A stretch of DNA of 64,000 nucleotides from NCBI GenBank assembly GCA_036272195.1, contig DATAZE010000049.1:248001-312000 (forward strand). Reading direction: 5' to 3'. The notes below the pieces were generated by a model, which saw only the letters and a list, made by a program, of their open reading frames with translations, was not told where the DNA came from and did no database searches. Numbering within the stretch: position 1 is the first letter of the stretch; every line of letters starts with the position of its first letter. A program made the position numbers and the translations under genes. The DNA is from DASXHY01 sp036272195 (GTDB lineage: Bacteria; Verrucomicrobiota; Verrucomicrobiia; Limisphaerales; DASXHY01). Positions 36,628 through 45,291 of this stretch are shown in pieces.

Positions 36628-37500
36628 ATGAATGGTTCAAGCAAGTTCAGCACACCCCCGCGCGACAGAGGGAAGGCGCAAAGTTTCGGCTCAACCGGCG
36701 GCTTTACCTTGATAGAGTTGTTGGTCGTCATCGCGATTATCGCCATTCTCGCGGCGATGCTTTTGCCTGCCTTGGCCAAGGCGAAATCGCGCGCGCAACA
36801 AATCAGTTGTGTCAATAATCTCAAACAAATCACTACAGCCGGCATCATGTATGTCAGCGACACCAGTGGTTTTATCGGTTATTCGGATCCTAATTTGCCT
36901 GGCACGCTGTGGATGGGGACATTGATTAATTTTTATACCAAGGTGGACGCGGTGCGATTGTGTCCGTCGACGAGAGAATATTCTCCGTTGCCCACGGGCA
37001 GTACCAACGGAAGTTGTTCAATCGCCTGGTCGTGGTACGACAATGGAAGCGGCCCACCCACGCACCCGCCCAAACTTTATACCGGCAGCTATGCGATTAA
37101 TGGGTGGCTTTATAATTTGGGCACTAGTGACCAGGACTACAGTGGCCGAGGGCCCAACTATTATTTTCGAAGGGAATCCAAAGTGCAAAATTCGTCCATG
37201 ACGCCTTTCTTTATGGATTGCGAGTGGGTCGATGTTTGGCCTTGGGAAACAGACCCTCCTAGTTCGGACTTATACTATGGCGGAGGTGTAAACAATCCGC
37301 CGACGATAGGCCGCTGCGTTTTGCCGCGGCACGGTTGGAAAAGCCCCTCCGGCGCACCCCGGAATTATCCCATCAACCAGACCCTGCCCGGCTCGATCAA
37401 TCTGGGCTTCGTGGATGGGCATGCCGAAAATTCAAAGCTCCAGTATCTCTGGCACTATTCCTGGCACTACAACTGGAACATGAGCATCATTAACCGCTAG
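36628..37500 (+). CDS. Type II pseudopilin-like protein, H-X9-DG family
   Basis: A 290-residue protein from the ATG at 36628. A 24-residue basic leader ends at the prepilin peptidase site GGFTLIELLVV, followed by the hydrophobic N-helix AIIAILAAMLLPALAKAK. The rest is an extracytoplasmic domain with the C-terminal FVDGHAE that marks the processing-associated H-X9-DG group, here with a longer insert between the His and DG. These very numerous proteins of Planctomycetota and Verrucomicrobiota are thought to assemble with, or be secreted by, type II-like machines. It lies between a response regulator and a sensor kinase gene. Confidence 0.9.
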   Translation: MNGSSKFSTPPRDRGKAQSFGSTGGFTLIELLVVIAIIAILAAMLLPALAKAKSRAQQISCVNNLKQITTAGIMYVSDTSGFIGYSDPNLPGTLWMGTLINFYTKVDAVRLCPSTREYSPLPTGSTNGSCSIAWSWYDNGSGPPTHPPKLYTGSYAINGWLYNLGTSDQDYSGRGPNYYFRRESKVQNSSMTPFFMDCEWVDVWPWETDPPSSDLYYGGGVNNPPTIGRCVLPRHGWKSPSGAPRNYPINQTLPGSINLGFVDGHAENSKLQYLWHYSWHYNWNMSIINR

Positions 37501-37644
37501 GGGTTTTTGTAGAAAAACTGTACGGGGCTTATTCTCCGGCAGTGATTACAGCAAGCGGGCTTTCCAGTCTTCGTCAGGAGCCTTTGCCGGAGGCGTGCGC
37601 AGCACACGTGCGTATACTTATTAAGTGCAAAAGCCATTTTGAAA

Positions 37645-40600
37645 ATGTTATTCTCCCCGGCGATGATTCGACAGTTGCATTCGGACATTCGCCGTCGGAA
37701 CTGCCGGGCTTTATTTCTTCTATCCTTCCTGTTTTTGTGGGCCGATTTTGCATCCGCCCAAATGACGGCCACCAATGTCGCCACGCTTCGAAAGGCGGCC
37801 GGGTTGGGGTCGGGAAATGTTTGCGCTTATACGTTGGAAGGAATGGTCCTGGGTGTTGACACAAATTCCGGCACGATATTTTTTCAGGACGGTTCCGGCA
37901 CTGAACTTTTGATTCTGGATTTGCAGGCCGCCAAACTGGAACCGGGACAAAAAATCCGGCTCTGCGGCACCAACTTTGCGGCGCGCGTGAACTCCTGCCT
38001 GAGCCTGGGCGGCGAGCCGCTCGTGGATACCGATCACCGGCATCCCACCCTCGAACGCTCGGGCACGATTTCCCTCCGGGCCGGACGTCATCCCATTTTG
38101 GCCAAATGGTTCAATTGGGTGGGGCCGGCTGATTTGGGAATCGCCTACTCCGGGCCGCATCTGGCGAAGCAAAAAATTCCGGACCGCGCTCTGTGGCAAA
38201 TGGACGCCGCTTCCGCAAAAGATGCGGCGCATCAAGGACTGAACTACCGCTGCTTTGAAGGCGAATGGGAGCAGCTTCCGGATTTTAACCGGCTCATTCC
38301 CAAAAAAACGGGAGTCACGACCAATTTCGACGTTGCAGTCAGGACCAGCGTGGATAAAGCAGGCGTGGAATTTACGGGTCTCCTCGAGATTCCCGAAGCT
38401 GGAGACTACACGTTTTACCTAAGTTCGGATGACGGCGGCCAGTTGTTCATTTACTCCCTGCCGCCGAATCTGAGCATCATCGGCTCCGCGCCGCTTCCTT
38501 TGCCGCAATTGATCTCCGCCGGACAAACCTTGCCTCCCAATCGCTCGTCCGTTTGGGTCGAGACGGAAGGCGCCGTTACTTTTTTGAGCCGGTATCGCGA
38601 CGGCGTTGAACTGGAACTCGCAACCGGCGAAAACCGGATGCGTGTTCAATTGCTGAACACGCCATCCGAACTTCCCTGGTACTTGTTGCGTGGCCGTTTG
38701 CGCGTGCGCGGAATTTGTTCGAGCATTCAGGATACCGACGGCCAGAAATACGCCGGGGCCATCATCGCCGTCGATTGGCAAAGTGCGCGCGTGCTGGAAG
38801 TGGCGCCGCAGGAGTGGTCGAATTTCCGAGAAGCCACCCTTGGTGAACTGAGCCGGCCAAACTTCGGGCCGAACGGTGAAATCATCCACCTGCATGGACG
38901 TTTGCGCGCCGGGCCGGCGGGCGGTTGGCATCTCGAGGATGGAACCGGCATCGCCGCCATGGAACTGCTCACCCCGCAACCTATGGGGCCGGATTTACCC
39001 GTCGAATGCCTGGCCCGCTGCGCCCGCGAGGGCACGAATATTTTTCTCCGAAGTGCGATCCTCCGGTCCGATGACCAATCGCGCCATCTCCTGACCACCG
39101 CTTTGCAGGTGCAACAACTCAGGCCGGAAGAGGCCGTGCGCGAATACCCGGTCGAACTTCGCGGTGTGGTCACATCCGTGGCGCGCAGTTTCGACAGCTT
39201 TGTCATCCAGGATTCCACTCATGCCGTTTACGTGGATGTCCCCGAACCAATGCCACAGACGGGGCTGCGCGTGGGAGATTATTGCCAGGTTAAAGGCACC
39301 ACCCACTCCGGCGAGTTTTCACCCATCGTCGCTTTGGAGGCAGTGACCGTGTTGGGCGAGGGCCGGATGCCGCAGCCGATCCTTCCCACCCATGACCAAC
39401 TGCTGGGCGGCAGTCTCGACGCACAGTATGTGGAATTGCGCGGCATGGTTACGGCCACGCAGGATTCGTATCTCACGCTGCTAACTTCGGAAGGAACGCT
39501 TTATGTAACCATCGATCCCGAGCCGGGTGAACGGTGGGAAAAATTCCTCAATGCGGTCATCCGGGTGCGCGGCTGTTTTTTTGCAAATTGGGACAAGGAA
39601 ACCCACCGCGTTATTCTGGACCACCCGGTTTTTCGCATCGCGGCGGCGACCGTTTCAGTGGATGTGCCGCCCCCCGGCAATTTGTTTGAAGCCGAGAAAG
39701 TGCCGGCCCGGGATCTGATGCATTTTAACGTCCTGTCCGACACCTTCCGCCGGGTGAAGGCAGCCGGTCAAATTGTCCATTGCAGCTCGGACATGGTTTA
39801 TCTCATGGACGGCCCGACCGGCCTGCGCTGCCGGCTCACGCAGTCCGTGCCGCTCGCGCCGGGCGATGAAGTCGAAGTCGTGGGACTGGTCGAGTTGGGC
39901 GGCGCCTCGCCGTTGTTGCGGCAGGCGGTCGTGCGTAAAACTGGAAATTCAGCGCTCCCCAAACCCCGGCAGATTTCCCTGGATCTTCTGCGCAATAGTT
40001 ACGACGCCACCCTGGTGCGGGTGGAGGGAACTTTGGTGGACTTGAAACTGCGCGGCAGCGACCAGGTCCTCGAAATGCAAGTCGGCTTGAAAACGTTCGC
40101 CGCGCGATTGCCGGCGAATCAACCGCCCCCGGACTCATGGACGGCAGGCAGCCGGCTGAGGGTAACTGGTGTTTTTCGCATATTGGATGCAAATCAAACC
40201 GGAACTCACGACGTGAATTCGTTCGAGCTTCTGTTGAATTCACCGGCGGATGTCGTGGTCGTCGCGAGCCCGCCATGGTGGACGTTGGGCCGGCTGCTGG
40301 TGATTGTGGCGTTGCTGTTGATCGGATTGGCATTGGCATTCATCTGGATCAATCTGCTGCGCCGCCAGGTGGAACGGCGCACGCTCCAATTGCATCGCGA
40401 AATCAGCGAGCGCGAGCGCACGGAGAAATCACGCGCCATTGAACAGGAACGCTCCCGCATCGCCCGCGATCTTCACGATGATCTTGGCAGCAAGTTGACC
40501 GAAATCAGCATGCTCGCCACGACCAGTTCGGGGTTGAAGATTGGGCCGGAAGCCGCCCTCGATCGCCTGGGCGAAATCGCGCAGACCTCCCGCGCGATGA

Positions 40601-41073
40601 CCGCCGCGCTCGAAGGCGTGGTCTGGGTGATCAATTCCCGGAACGACACACTCGCCTCCCTGCTCGAATACCTGGCCAGTGTCGCCGAGGAATTTCTCGA
40701 TAAAGCGGGCATCGCCTGCCGCGTTGAATTTCCCGCTTCCGTGCCGGAACAGATGATCACCGCGGAAACCCGGCACGACGTTTTGCTTTCCGTCCGGGAA
40801 GCGCTGAACAACGCGGTCCGCCACGGCCACCCCACCGAAGTGGTGTTGCGCCTGGCCGTGTCCGAGAACGGGTTCGAAATCCGCCTCCAGGACAACGGAT
40901 GCGGTTTTGATTTGAGCGGGCCCAGAGGCCACGGCCTGGAAAATCTTCAACAGCGAATGAGCAAACTCAAAGGCTCTTGTGTCATCCAATCGTCTCCCGG
41001 CAGCGGCACCATCGTTACTTTAAAACTGCCCTTTCCCCGTGAGCCGGAAAAAAACGGCTCGCCTGAATCTTAG
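37645..41073 (+). CDS. PA14/OB-fold sensor histidine kinase (HisKA_3)
   Basis: An 1142-residue protein. Starts at a TTG (37639), ATG (37645) or ATG (37663) are all possible. A signal peptide ends ADFASAQ. The sensor part holds OB-fold-like repeats (EGMVLGVDTNSGTIFFQDG, VELRGVVTSVA, VELRGMVTATQ and others) and a PA14-like block (about 190-275, AGDYTFYLSSDDGGQLFIY) that could bind carbohydrate. One membrane helix lies near 880-900, then a coiled linker, a HisKA_3 DHp with RIARDLHDDLGSKLTEI, and an ATPase domain with NNAVRHGHPTEV. Kinases of this class pair with NarL-type regulators; the one at 35682 is the nearest. It stands upstream of the galactosidase genes. Confidence 0.92.
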   Translation: MLFSPAMIRQLHSDIRRRNCRALFLLSFLFLWADFASAQMTATNVATLRKAAGLGSGNVCAYTLEGMVLGVDTNSGTIFFQDGSGTELLILDLQAAKLEPGQKIRLCGTNFAARVNSCLSLGGEPLVDTDHRHPTLERSGTISLRAGRHPILAKWFNWVGPADLGIAYSGPHLAKQKIPDRALWQMDAASAKDAAHQGLNYRCFEGEWEQLPDFNRLIPKKTGVTTNFDVAVRTSVDKAGVEFTGLLEIPEAGDYTFYLSSDDGGQLFIYSLPPNLSIIGSAPLPLPQLISAGQTLPPNRSSVWVETEGAVTFLSRYRDGVELELATGENRMRVQLLNTPSELPWYLLRGRLRVRGICSSIQDTDGQKYAGAIIAVDWQSARVLEVAPQEWSNFREATLGELSRPNFGPNGEIIHLHGRLRAGPAGGWHLEDGTGIAAMELLTPQPMGPDLPVECLARCAREGTNIFLRSAILRSDDQSRHLLTTALQVQQLRPEEAVREYPVELRGVVTSVARSFDSFVIQDSTHAVYVDVPEPMPQTGLRVGDYCQVKGTTHSGEFSPIVALEAVTVLGEGRMPQPILPTHDQLLGGSLDAQYVELRGMVTATQDSYLTLLTSEGTLYVTIDPEPGERWEKFLNAVIRVRGCFFANWDKETHRVILDHPVFRIAAATVSVDVPPPGNLFEAEKVPARDLMHFNVLSDTFRRVKAAGQIVHCSSDMVYLMDGPTGLRCRLTQSVPLAPGDEVEVVGLVELGGASPLLRQAVVRKTGNSALPKPRQISLDLLRNSYDATLVRVEGTLVDLKLRGSDQVLEMQVGLKTFAARLPANQPPPDSWTAGSRLRVTGVFRILDANQTGTHDVNSFELLLNSPADVVVVASPPWWTLGRLLVIVALLLIGLALAFIWINLLRRQVERRTLQLHREISERERTEKSRAIEQERSRIARDLHDDLGSKLTEISMLATTSSGLKIGPEAALDRLGEIAQTSRAMTAALEGVVWVINSRNDTLASLLEYLASVAEEFLDKAGIACRVEFPASVPEQMITAETRHDVLLSVREALNNAVRHGHPTEVVLRLAVSENGFEIRLQDNGCGFDLSGPRGHGLENLQQRMSKLKGSCVIQSSPGSGTIVTLKLPFPREPEKNGSPES

Positions 41074-41168
41074 AGCATTTTCCATCAAATATTCAGCGGA
41101 TGCGCTGAGGTTTCCTGAAGAACGCACCGCGGCATCTCTCCTGTCAATTCCCCAGCGGCACGAACGCA

Positions 41169-41467
41169 CGGCCGACGCACCTAATTTTCAACGTGATCGT
41201 TTTAAATTTTTCTCTCGACAGAAAAATTCTTCAAATTAAAATTCATCTATGCCAGTTGACCGATTTTAACTGGCATAGATGTTTATTTTTTGAATGCCTT
41301 GTTAATAGGTCGGTTAACGGGTCATTCGTTCCATCCAAAATCGTCTCTTCAACAATCCTGACTGCCGTCGGGTTGATTTTTCGCGAATTCAAAAGAACAA
41401 AACGCGAGTTCAAACCGACAAAATCAATTCGAGCCCTTCGCATTTTTGAGAATTTAGATGCGCCGGC
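41169..41467 (+). mobile_element. MITE-like element, family B copy 2
   Basis: The termini CGGCCGACGCACCTAATTTT (41169) and inverse GAATTTAGATGCGCCGGC (ending 41467) are inverted repeats. It carries the same two hairpins as copy 1: a 14-bp stem (41244-41257 with 41268-41281) and a 9-bp stem around CTCGAC (41205-41228). About 90 bp near 41345-41425 are absent from copy 1. Confidence 0.7.
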
Positions 41468-41502
41468 ACTAAGCACGCAGGTCCCGTCCCGTTCTTTCAC
41501 CG

Positions 41503-41524
41503 TACTAGGCCACATGGCCGATTG
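41503..41524 (+). promoter_or_regulatory. Candidate regulator-binding dyad, copy 2
   Basis: It begins TACTAGGCCA and ends GGCCGATTG, with GGCCA/TGGCC half sites two bases apart. It ends about 58 bp before the beta-galactosidase start, a normal place for an activator or operator site. Confidence 0.5.
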
Positions 41525-41582
41525 CGCAATCTTTCGGAGTCTCTCTAAAATGGACGTTCATTCTACACCGATACGAAGAAAA

Positions 41583-44500
41583 ATGATTTTCAAGAAATTG
41601 ATTCACCTGGGCCTTTTGAGTTTGCTGGGTTTCTCACCACTCAAACTTACAGCGCAAGCGCCGTTGCCACCTGAAATTGAAGATCCCGAATGTCTGGGCG
41701 TTAACAAGGAGGCGTTTCACGCCACGTTGATGCCTTACGCGAACCTCAAAGAGGCGCTGGCGGCCCGGCGGGACGCTTCCTCCTTTTGCCAAAGCCTCAA
41801 CGGCAACTGGAAATTCAACTGGGTGCCGCATCCAGCGCTCAGGCCGGTCGATTTCTACAAGCCTGATTTTGACGCGAGCGGCTGGAAGGAAATTCCCGTG
41901 CCGTCCAATTGGCAATTGCAGGGCTACGGCACTCCCTATTACCGCAATAACGGCTACACCTTCAAAAAAGATTGGCCGCATGTCCTCACCGAGCCGCCGA
42001 CAAATTTCACAGCCTTCGTGGAACGCGATCCCGTCGGCAGTTACCGGCGCGAGTTCGAGGTCCCGGCCGCGTGGCACGGACGCCGCATCTTTATCACTTT
42101 TGACGGCGTCGACTCCGCGTTCTATCTGTGGATCAATGGCGAGAAAGTCGGCTTCAGTGTGAACAGCCGCAACGCCGCGGAATTCGACATCACGAAATTT
42201 CTCAAGCCCGGCAAGAACCTGCTGGCTGCCGAGGTCTATACTTATTCCGCCGGCAGTTATATCGAAGACCAGGACATGTGGCGGCTGAGCGGCATCTTCC
42301 GCAACGTCACCCTCTGGAGCGCGCCGGAAACGCACATCCGCGATTTCTTCATCAAGCCCGATCTCGACCCGCAATACCGCGATGCCTCGCTCTCGACGAC
42401 CGCCAAAATCCGCAATTATTCCGATCACCCTGTCGCTGCACGCCGGCTGCAGATGGAGCTTTACGATTCTGCCGGTCATCGCGTGACCCAAGCGCAGGCC
42501 GACGTGCCCGCATTGAATGCTGGTGAAGAAAAGGCGGTTGAAATCGCTTTTCCCGTTTCAAATCCCGCCAAATGGACCGCTGAAACGCCGAACCTCTACA
42601 CTACGGTGCTCAGGCTGTCGGAAGACGGCGGAGAACTCATTTCGGAACGAACCGGTTTCCGCAAAATTGAAATCAAGGGCCGCGTCTTCACCATCAACGG
42701 CGTGCCGGTGAAATTGAAGGGCGCCAATCGTCACGAGAACTGGCCGGACACGGGCCATTACGTCTCCGAGGAAAAAATGATCCGCGACCTGGAACTCCTC
42801 AAGCAGGGCAATTGCAATCACGTTCGCACCTGTCATTACTCGGATGCCCCGCGCTGGTATGAACTGTGCGATGAATACGGCATCTACCTGGTGGCCGAAG
42901 CCAATTGCGAGTGCCACGGTTATTACAATGTGCTCGACCACGAGCCGAAGTACGAGAAGGCCATCGTCGGCCGCAGCGTCGCCAACGTCGAGAACTTCAA
43001 GAATCACACCTCAGTCATCATCTGGTCGCTGGGCAACGAGTGTGGCGGCGGCGCTAATTTCGTTTCCGCGTTGAACGCAGTCAAAGCCCTCGACCGCAGC
43101 CGCCCGGTGCATTACGAGCCGTTTGGAATCGGCGCGAAAAACCCCGCCGACCTGGACAGCCGGATGTACACCGCGCCGGCGGAAGTCGAAAAGATCGCCA
43201 CCGCGGACGACAAATACACCAAGCCGTTTTACATGTGCGAATATTCCCACGCGATGTTCAACTCCATGGGCGCGCTCGGTGAATATAACGACATCTTTGA
43301 TAAATATCCGAACCTCATGGGCGGCGCGATTTGGGAATGGGAAGACCAGGGCATTTGGAACCGGCGCGACCCGAACCGGCAGTTCCTCGCCTTCGGCGGC
43401 GGATTCGGCGATTTCCCGAACGACCATTTTTTCATCCACAAAGGCGTCATCTTTTCAGACCGCTCGCCCAAGCCGCATTATCCGGAGATGAAACATGTCT
43501 ACCAATGGATCGCGGTCGCGCCTGAAGACCTCGCCGCCGGCACAATCAAAATCCGGAACAAATACGCTTTCCTCAATCTGGATCAATTCAAGGGCGGTTG
43601 GACGTTGTCGGAGGACGGCACGGTGATCGAGCACAGCTCGTTGCCGGCATTAAATCTCGCCCCCGGCGAGGAGCGCGTGGTTTCCATCAAAACGAAGAAG
43701 TTCACCGCCAAGCCCGGCGCGGAATATGATTTGCGTGTTTCTTTCACGCTCGCCAGGGAGGAGAAGTGGGCGAAAGCCGGTTACGAAATCGCGTCCGATC
43801 AGTTCCGGTGGCCAGTGGAAAATCGAGCCACCGCCGCCAACGCGGCGGATATGCCTTCCGTGCATGTCGAAGATGGCGCGGACACGATTGCCATCCATGG
43901 CGACGGTTTCGCTGTTTCCTTCAGCAAAAGCGACGGCACGATCTCGCAGTTAAGCCGCGATGGAAAAAATCTTTTGATCTCCGGCGGCGGGCCGAGGCTG
44001 CATCTCTGGCGCGCGCCTCATCGCGATGATGATATGTGGGCCTACAAGAGCTGGCACTCGTACGGTCTCGATGAGTTGGCGTGGACCGTCCAAAGCATCA
44101 CGGCCACGCAGGCGACTCCTTCAACGGCGCGAGTGGAAGCGACGCTGCACGCCGAGGGCAAGAACGGCTTCAGCGTGACGCACACCGCCTTTTACACGAT
44201 TTACGGCGACGGCTCGATTGCCGTAGACAACGTCGTTCAACCGCAAGGCCGACGGATTGCATTAGCGCGGATGGGCGTCCAGATGCAATTGGCCAAACAG
44301 TCCGACCGATTCACCTATTTTGGGCGCGGCCCGATGGAAAACTACGCCGACCGAAAGCGCGGCTCCGATCTCGGGCTGTATTCGAGTTCCGTCCGTGAAC
44401 AATTGACGCCCTACGCCAAGCCCATGGAATGCGGCAACCACGAAGACGTGCGCTGGGCGGCGCTCTCGGGCGAAGGCTGCCCCACCTTGATGGTCCAGGC

Positions 44501-45284
44501 CGATCAAACCAATCTCCAGGTTTCCGCGCTGCCCTACACCGATGAAGTCATGACTCCGGTGGAATATTCGGTGGACCTTCCGCCGAGCGCCAGCACGGTG
44601 CTGACGATTGCCGGCCGCACCCTGGGAGTCGGCTCGGCCGGATGCGGGCCGCGGCCTTTGGAGCAATATGTTGTGTGGTCCGACCCGGCGGCGTTCTCCT
44701 ACGTCCTGCGACTGCTTCCCCAGGGGAAAACTTCCCTGGCCGCCATCGGCCGCTCGGGAGTGCCCTCCGACCGGGTGCGCCCACCCGCGTCATTACTGGG
44801 ACTGTCGACCAAAGTTCCGCTGGGAAAAATTGTGGCCGCCAGCAGCTTTGAACCGGGCGAAGGCGAGCCGCAACACGCCCTGGACGGGAATCCTTCCACG
44901 TTCTGGCACTCGCGTTGGAGCAATGATACAGCAGAACCGCCGCACTTCCTCGTGATCGATTACAGCCGGCAATTGGAAATTTCCGGACTTCGCTATACCG
45001 CCCGGACGGACGGCGACAACGGCCACGTCAAAGACTACGAAGTCTACGCGAGCGATGACGGCAAGGAATGGAATTCGCCGGTCGCCACGGGAAGTTTCGA
45101 CCGCGATGCCGACGCCGGCACGATTCAATTTCCCAGTCCCGTCAAGGCGCGCTATCTGAAATTTGTCGCGTTAACCGAGCAGCAAGGCCGCGCCTTTGCC
45201 TCGGTGGCCGAATTGGAAGTCATCCCGGCAAACCATGATCTGCACACCGCCAAAAACGAAACGTCAAAGACAAACACCCGATGA
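41583..45284 (+). CDS. Secreted beta-galactosidase, GH2, with F5/8C domain
   Basis: A 1233-residue protein from the ATG at 41583, which starts a signal peptide (MIFKKLIHLGLLSLLGF, ending LTAQ). It follows the LacZ order: sugar-binding jelly roll, Ig-like domain, TIM barrel, second Ig-like domain and the beta-sandwich Bgal_small region. The acid/base Glu486 is in SLGNECGGG and the nucleophile Glu553 in CEYSHAM. The usual GNSNG after that motif reads FNSMG. An extra F5/8 type C (CBM32-like) domain ends the chain (about 1070-1220), probably for glycan binding. It cleaves terminal beta-linked galactose outside the cytoplasm. The next gene begins 7 bp later. Confidence 0.94.
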   Translation: MIFKKLIHLGLLSLLGFSPLKLTAQAPLPPEIEDPECLGVNKEAFHATLMPYANLKEALAARRDASSFCQSLNGNWKFNWVPHPALRPVDFYKPDFDASGWKEIPVPSNWQLQGYGTPYYRNNGYTFKKDWPHVLTEPPTNFTAFVERDPVGSYRREFEVPAAWHGRRIFITFDGVDSAFYLWINGEKVGFSVNSRNAAEFDITKFLKPGKNLLAAEVYTYSAGSYIEDQDMWRLSGIFRNVTLWSAPETHIRDFFIKPDLDPQYRDASLSTTAKIRNYSDHPVAARRLQMELYDSAGHRVTQAQADVPALNAGEEKAVEIAFPVSNPAKWTAETPNLYTTVLRLSEDGGELISERTGFRKIEIKGRVFTINGVPVKLKGANRHENWPDTGHYVSEEKMIRDLELLKQGNCNHVRTCHYSDAPRWYELCDEYGIYLVAEANCECHGYYNVLDHEPKYEKAIVGRSVANVENFKNHTSVIIWSLGNECGGGANFVSALNAVKALDRSRPVHYEPFGIGAKNPADLDSRMYTAPAEVEKIATADDKYTKPFYMCEYSHAMFNSMGALGEYNDIFDKYPNLMGGAIWEWEDQGIWNRRDPNRQFLAFGGGFGDFPNDHFFIHKGVIFSDRSPKPHYPEMKHVYQWIAVAPEDLAAGTIKIRNKYAFLNLDQFKGGWTLSEDGTVIEHSSLPALNLAPGEERVVSIKTKKFTAKPGAEYDLRVSFTLAREEKWAKAGYEIASDQFRWPVENRATAANAADMPSVHVEDGADTIAIHGDGFAVSFSKSDGTISQLSRDGKNLLISGGGPRLHLWRAPHRDDDMWAYKSWHSYGLDELAWTVQSITATQATPSTARVEATLHAEGKNGFSVTHTAFYTIYGDGSIAVDNVVQPQGRRIALARMGVQMQLAKQSDRFTYFGRGPMENYADRKRGSDLGLYSSSVREQLTPYAKPMECGNHEDVRWAALSGEGCPTLMVQADQTNLQVSALPYTDEVMTPVEYSVDLPPSASTVLTIAGRTLGVGSAGCGPRPLEQYVVWSDPAAFSYVLRLLPQGKTSLAAIGRSGVPSDRVRPPASLLGLSTKVPLGKIVAASSFEPGEGEPQHALDGNPSTFWHSRWSNDTAEPPHFLVIDYSRQLEISGLRYTARTDGDNGHVKDYEVYASDDGKEWNSPVATGSFDRDADAGTIQFPSPVKARYLKFVALTEQQGRAFASVAELEVIPANHDLHTAKNETSKTNTR

Positions 45285-45291
45285 TCGAAAT

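Larger units (their letters stand above)
41074..41582 (+). other. Leader region upstream of beta-galactosidase
   Basis: About 500 bp that contains a MITE-like element (41169-41467), a dyad motif (41503-41524) and presumably the galactosidase promoter. The frame is open through this region but the sequence belongs to the repeat. Confidence 0.6.

Noticed and set aside
41193..41582. N-terminal extension of the beta-galactosidase frame
   Set aside because: The extra 130 codons run through a repeat element and a likely promoter; the ATG at 41583 starts a normal signal peptide.
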